Made by a program: the position numbers and the translations under genes
The notes under the pieces: generated by a model
The model's input: only the letters and a program-made list of their open reading frames with translations
Databases searched by the model: none
What the model was told of the DNA's origin: nothing
Part shown: one piece after another, positions 7,485 through 10,519 of the stretch
Numbering within the stretch: the stretch's first letter is position 1
How the letters are laid out: every line of letters begins with the position of its first letter
Source of the DNA: a bacterium
GTDB taxonomy: Bacteria; Verrucomicrobiota; Verrucomicrobiae; JAJYAR01
Reading direction: 5' to 3'
Assembly: GCA_021779435.1 (NCBI GenBank)
Contig: JAJYAR010000057.1
Span: forward strand, 1 to 10,519
DNA: 10,519 bases

Positions 7485-7841
7485 CTAAGGCCGCGCGTAC
7501 GCCAGATACCCTATCGTCTCTTTCTCGGAGTCCAGGATCGGTTCGATCCGTACCACGGTCTGCTTCTTGTGTGTGCGCTCGCCCAGCACCGCCGAAGCGC
7601 GATTCAGCATCTCCGCCGGCGGCAAGCCTTCCAGCAGCCCCGGCTCAATCCAGAACGCGTTCTGGCCCTGCGTGGCCGGCAGCATCACCACGCTGCTCGC
7701 CCGCGGCTGATCGCGAAACCACTCCCGCGGCACGAAAAAAATGAAGGCAAGGATCACGCCGACCATCACGTCGTACTGCCACCCGCCCCGCTGATAGTCC
7801 CAGAAAATGAAGCGCTTGACGCCTGAAAGCGCACCGGCCAT
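7485..7841 (-). CDS. 118-residue membrane-anchored protein of unknown function
   Basis: I do not recognise a named family. One hydrophobic helix spans residues ~24-38 (DVMVGVILAFIFFVP). It is preceded by an aromatic and basic N-terminal segment (KRFIFWDYQRGGWQYD) likely on the cytoplasmic side, and followed by a soluble domain of ~80 residues with strands such as TVVRIEPILD and TIGYLAYARP, probably periplasmic. The order 'DYxRGxWQYDVMV, helix, PREWFRD' looks like a conserved protein I associate with acidobacterial genomes, but I cannot verify this. An AAGGAG lies only 1 base before the ATG at 7839-7841, an unusually short spacing, so the true start may differ. It lies 65 bases after pyrE and 30 bases before the LolA-like gene, which suggests an envelope-related function with the latter. 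Confidence 0.7.
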   Translation of the reverse strand: MAGALSGVKRFIFWDYQRGGWQYDVMVGVILAFIFFVPREWFRDQPRASSVVMLPATQGQNAFWIEPGLLEGLPPAEMLNRASAVLGERTHKKQTVVRIEPILDSEKETIGYLAYARP

Positions 7842-7864
7842 GCTCCTTTCAGACTAACATGCCG

Positions 7865-7883
7865 CCGGGACCACCGCTCCCGG
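7865..7883. other. Short GC hairpin between pyrE and the 118-residue membrane protein gene
   Basis: ccggga (7865-7870) and tcccgg (7878-7883) form a perfect 6-base stem with a 7-base loop. It lies 24 bases after the pyrE stop codon on the minus strand. No U-tract follows, so it is not a typical intrinsic terminator; it could weaken read-through or protect the upstream message. Confidence 0.35.
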
Positions 7884-7906
7884 ATTAACCTGCCCAACCC
7901 CGCCGC

Positions 7907-8521
7907 CTAGATCCAAACCTTCTCCACCGGCGCGCCGCGCTTGCATAGGTCGCAAGATGCCGCGTCCATGTAATACGTCGCGTCCAGCTTCGCCAGGTAA
8001 TAAAACGGAAGCGGGTCGAACTTGATCGTCTTCGGCGTTGGCTGGAATACAATCACCGCCAGCCCCACCACCTGCCCGCCCTTGGCCTCGATCAGCTTCT
8101 TCAACTCCGCAAGTTGCTTCCCCGAGCGCAGTATATCGTCCACCAGCAGCACCTTCTCCCCCGGAACCATCTCGAAGTACTGCCGGAAGTGCAACGGCTC
8201 GCTGTCCTCGCTCCGCTCCGCCCAATACACCTGGTGCGCGCGCAGCGCTTCACACACCCCGTAAGCCACCGGCAATCCCCCGGTGCCCGGCGCGACGATG
8301 GACAGCTCCGGAATAATCGCCCGGATCTCCGTGTTGGCGCGCACCAGCCGGCTGAGCGCCACGCTCATCGTCTTTGAATGTTGATACGACCGCATCGCCA
8401 GCGCCACCTGCAAATACTCATTGGCATGCAGCCCGTTCGGATATTCGAAATGCCCGTCCCGCAGCGCCCCGGTTTGGCGCAGCAGTCCGGCCACTTCTTC
8501 CTGGGTTGGTACGAGTTCCAT
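7907..8521 (-). CDS. pyrE: Orotate phosphoribosyltransferase-type enzyme
   Basis: The 204-residue cytoplasmic protein is a type I phosphoribosyltransferase. The PRPP-binding loop is VLLVDDILRSGKQ (residues 124-136), with the adjacent acidic pair D128/D129 and the small residues S133/G134 that hold the pyrophosphate. SIVAPGTGGLPVAYGV (74-89) matches the PyrE segment before the hood strand, and the length fits PyrE. A C-terminal CDLCKRGAPVEKV contains a Cys pair (C190, C193) resembling the C-terminal CxLC motif of some PyrE proteins. Orotate phosphoribosyltransferase converts orotate and PRPP to OMP in pyrimidine synthesis. The loop reads DILRSG rather than the more usual D(V/I)xTTG, so another base specificity is possible. 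It begins 6 bases after the sugar transferase stop; an AGGAG lies 14 bases upstream of the ATG, so coupling is likely. No other pyr gene is present in the window. Confidence 0.78.
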   Translation of the reverse strand: MELVPTQEEVAGLLRQTGALRDGHFEYPNGLHANEYLQVALAMRSYQHSKTMSVALSRLVRANTEIRAIIPELSIVAPGTGGLPVAYGVCEALRAHQVYWAERSEDSEPLHFRQYFEMVPGEKVLLVDDILRSGKQLAELKKLIEAKGGQVVGLAVIVFQPTPKTIKFDPLPFYYLAKLDATYYMDAASCDLCKRGAPVEKVWI

Positions 8522-8527
8522 AAGGTT

Positions 8528-9982
8528 TTAGTGAGCTCCTTTGCCCAGCAGGACCTTGGGCACCGTGCGCAGCATGATTTTCCAGTCCAGCGCCAGCGAC
8601 CAATTGTCGATATACAGCATGTCCATCTTCATCCACGTCTCGAAATCGAGCGTGTCGCGCCCCTCGATCGCCCACAGGCAGGTAAGCCCGGGACGCATCC
8701 GCAGCCGCCGCCGCTGCCACCGCGCATACCGTTCCACTTCCTCCGGCACCGCCGGCCGCGGCCCCACCAGCGACATATCGCCCTTCAGCACGTTCCACAA
8801 CTGCGGCCATTCGTCGATCGAAAACTTTCGCAAAAACCCGCCCACCCGCGTTAGCCGCGGATCGTTCGGGATCTTGAACGCCGTCGTCTTCCGGTTCAGA
8901 TGCGCCACTTCCGCCTTCCTCTCCTCGGCGTCCGCGCACATCGAGCGGAACTTGTAAAACACAAACCGCCGCCCGTTCAGCCCGCACCGCTCCTGCCGGA
9001 AGATCGCCGGCCCCGGCGACGTCAGCCGGATCAGCAACGCGATCGCCAGCATCACCGGAGCCAGCAGCACCAGCCCGCACGCAGCCAGCAGCAGATCCGT
9101 CATCCGCTTCACGATCAGCCGCAGCTCATCGTGCGGCGCCGCGGCAAACGTCAGCAGAGGGGCGTTCCCCAGCCGGTCCAGGTAAACATCGCTGTTGATG
9201 TGCGGAAAGAAATCCACCAGCACCCGCGTCCGCACACCCTCTTCATCGCACAACAAAAACACTTCTTCGAGCGCCGGCAGCCTCTCGCTCTCCACCGCAA
9301 ACAGAATCTCGTCGATCACGTGCCGGTGCAGCAGTTCGGGCAGATCCGTCAGCCCGTACACCGGATACTCCCGCTTCAACCGGCCCGCCTCCGGTTTCCC
9401 CACCTCGCCCTCCGCCAGAAACCCCGTCAGCCGGATCCCATAATCCTCGCTCCGCTCCAGCGCCTCGGCCAGCTTGGCCGCCCGCTCGCCTTCCCCCACC
9501 ACCATCACGAAGCGCGGCGCGCCGAACTCCCGCCGGATCACCCCCAGCAGTTGCCCTGCGTTCAGCCGGAACAAACAAAGGAACAGCCAGCTATAAACAC
9601 CCAGGATCGCTACAAACAAGCGGCTCAAGTCCAGCCGCAGAAGGTACTCGAACAGCACCAGCCCCATCGCGCCCAGCAGGCACTGCCGGAACGTGTTCCG
9701 CAGCACCATCCGCGGATGCGCCGAATCGAGCTTTTCGTAAATGTCGAACCAATAGCCGATCGCCAGCCAAAGTAACACCGCCGCGCCTAGCAGCAGCGCC
9801 AGCATCGGCCTTTCCAGATAGAACTGTTTTTCGAGCCTTGCGCGGGCGCCCAGCCAGTAGCGAGTCTGGTAGGCGGCCTCGAATGCCAGCGCGACCAGGG
9901 CGACATCGGAGAGGCCAAACAGCAGCTTTACTTTGCGGTAATGCCGACTATACACCCGTCCGCCAGCATAACAGACGCCCAC
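8528..9982 (-). CDS. Exopolysaccharide polyprenyl glycosylphosphotransferase (WcaJ/WbaP-type)
   Basis: Enzymes of this family transfer a sugar-1-phosphate from a nucleotide sugar to undecaprenyl phosphate and start the synthesis of surface polysaccharide repeat units. The 484-residue protein shows four hydrophobic helices in ~20-140, a Rossmann-like CoA-binding-type domain at ~155-260 (FVMVVGEGERAAKLAEAL), a further membrane helix at ~295-318, and the cytoplasmic catalytic domain from ~290 on. Diagnostic motifs are KRMTD (292-296), YKFRSM (343-348), SIDEWPQLWNVLKGDMSLVGPRP (388-410; D390/E391 are the likely catalytic acidic pair) and RPGLTCLW (430-437). The start is a GTG at 9980-9982; a GGAGG sits 15 bases upstream, which is long. 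A second GTG at 9953-9955 (before YSRHYRKVK) is an alternative that would shorten it by 9 residues. The donor sugar cannot be read from the sequence. No other glycosyltransferase is in the window, so the gene may be an orphan or sit at the edge of a polysaccharide locus. Confidence 0.93.
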   Translation of the reverse strand: MGVCYAGGRVYSRHYRKVKLLFGLSDVALVALAFEAAYQTRYWLGARARLEKQFYLERPMLALLLGAAVLLWLAIGYWFDIYEKLDSAHPRMVLRNTFRQCLLGAMGLVLFEYLLRLDLSRLFVAILGVYSWLFLCLFRLNAGQLLGVIRREFGAPRFVMVVGEGERAAKLAEALERSEDYGIRLTGFLAEGEVGKPEAGRLKREYPVYGLTDLPELLHRHVIDEILFAVESERLPALEEVFLLCDEEGVRTRVLVDFFPHINSDVYLDRLGNAPLLTFAAAPHDELRLIVKRMTDLLLAACGLVLLAPVMLAIALLIRLTSPGPAIFRQERCGLNGRRFVFYKFRSMCADAEERKAEVAHLNRKTTAFKIPNDPRLTRVGGFLRKFSIDEWPQLWNVLKGDMSLVGPRPAVPEEVERYARWQRRRLRMRPGLTCLWAIEGRDTLDFETWMKMDMLYIDNWSLALDWKIMLRTVPKVLLGKGAH

Positions 9983-10010
9983 ACAATACGTTGCGTGCCT
10001 CCGGCCCGTC

Positions 10011-10519
10011 TCACCTCGCGCTCAATGCCTCCGTCAATTCCCCACTCTCGGCAATCCACTCCGCCGCTTTCTCGATAGCCTCATGAAACGGCGCGTCCCC
10101 TTCCCACTTCTTGCACCGCGCCTCCAGCCGCTCCCGCACCGTCTCAAGCGCCGGACTCGACTCGAGCGGCCTCCGGCAGTCCAGCGCCCGCGCCGCCGCC
10201 AGCAACTCGATCGCCAGCACCCGCCGCGTGTTCCCAACCACCCGCTTCAGCTTCCACGCCGCGGCGTTCCCCATGCTCACGAAATCTTCCTTGTTCCCGC
10301 TCGTCGTGATCGAACCCGGCGAAGCCGGCGTCGCCAGCACCCGGTTCTCCGCGCACAGCGCCGCCGCCGTCACCTGCACCATCATGAACCCGGACTCGAG
10401 GCCCGCATGGTTCGTCAGAAACGGAGGCAGGTCCTCGCTCAGCATCGGGTTGACGAGCCGGTCGATCCGCCGCTCCGAAATCCCCGCCAGCGCCGCCAGC
10501 GCCACCGCCATCGCATCGA
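10011..10519 (-). CDS. hutH: Histidine ammonia-lyase, C-terminal part (5' end outside window)
   Basis: The minus-strand frame is open to the right edge and ends at TGA 10011-10013, giving the last ~168 residues of an enzyme usually ~510 long. It matches the helical C-terminal domain of the aromatic amino-acid ammonia-lyase family: ALAALAGISERRIDRLVNP, LPPFLTNHAGLESGFMMVQVTAAAL, the active-site stretch TTSGNKEDFVSMG and LAIELLAAARALD. The family forms urocanate (HutH) or cinnamate-type products (PAL/TAL) using an internally generated MIO group, which lies in the missing N-terminal part. The E-D-x-VSMG wording and the LAIELLAAARALD segment favour histidine ammonia-lyase over PAL/TAL, but the usual His in 'EDHVSMG' is Phe here. 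It lies 28 bases upstream of the sugar transferase GTG, so co-transcription is possible though functionally unexplained. No hutU, hutI or hutG lies in the window. Confidence 0.88.
   Translation of the reverse strand, partial: DAMAVALAALAGISERRIDRLVNPMLSEDLPPFLTNHAGLESGFMMVQVTAAALCAENRVLATPASPGSITTSGNKEDFVSMGNAAAWKLKRVVGNTRRVLAIELLAAARALDCRRPLESSPALETVRERLEARCKKWEGDAPFHEAIEKAAEWIAESGELTEALSAR

Noticed and set aside
7865..7883. Intrinsic terminator after pyrE
   Set aside because: The 6-base stem is real, but no U-tract follows it on the minus strand, so I list it only as a hairpin.
8900..9775. Long plus-strand open frame opposite the sugar transferase
   Set aside because: The Gln/Arg/His/Pro-rich product has no fold-like pattern; the opposite strand carries a complete, motif-confirmed enzyme.

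Overview
The window is GC-rich chromosomal DNA with a strong preference for C or G at third codon positions. I infer a member of the Acidobacteriota, probably of the Solibacter/Bryobacter type. The basis is the mix of gene families: a reaction-centre-type dihaem cytochrome domain behind a lipocalin-like domain, a DUF255 thioredoxin-fold protein, a LolA-like periplasmic protein, and a polyprenyl glycosylphosphotransferase. No rRNA or marker phylogeny is present to confirm this.

Layout. From 1 to 2048 three genes run rightward: the 3' end of a large unrecognised protein, a DinB-superfamily protein overlapping it by 14 bases, and a small single-pass membrane protein. A 52-base convergent gap at 2049-2100 follows, almost entirely made of seven degenerate 7-base units. 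Everything to the right, 2101-10519, is encoded on the minus strand. In transcription order (right to left) it holds histidine ammonia-lyase (5' end outside the window), a polyprenyl-phosphate sugar-1-phosphate transferase, an orotate phosphoribosyltransferase-type enzyme, a 118-residue membrane protein, a LolA-like exported protein, a DUF1624/HGSNAT-like membrane acyltransferase, a dihaem c-type cytochrome, a DUF255 (YyaL/SPATA20) protein and thiol peroxidase Tpx.

Functional grouping. Gene spacing (5-72 bases) allows one long transcript or several shorter ones. Three modules can be proposed: (a) surface polysaccharide initiation plus pyrimidine salvage/synthesis (sugar transferase and pyrE, 6-base gap); (b) an envelope group of 118-residue membrane protein, LolA-like protein and acyltransferase (gaps of 30 and 5 bases); (c) a redox group of periplasmic cytochrome, CxxC thioredoxin-fold protein and thiol peroxidase (gaps of 15 and 60 bases). 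These groupings are inference from spacing.

No gene-free stretch exceeds 75 bases. I see no tRNA, rRNA, CRISPR array, insertion sequence, phage gene or defence system. The window mostly holds ordinary chromosomal genes; the most unusual items are the heptad repeat, the uncharacterised membrane proteins and the redox cluster. I found no convincing new biological system.
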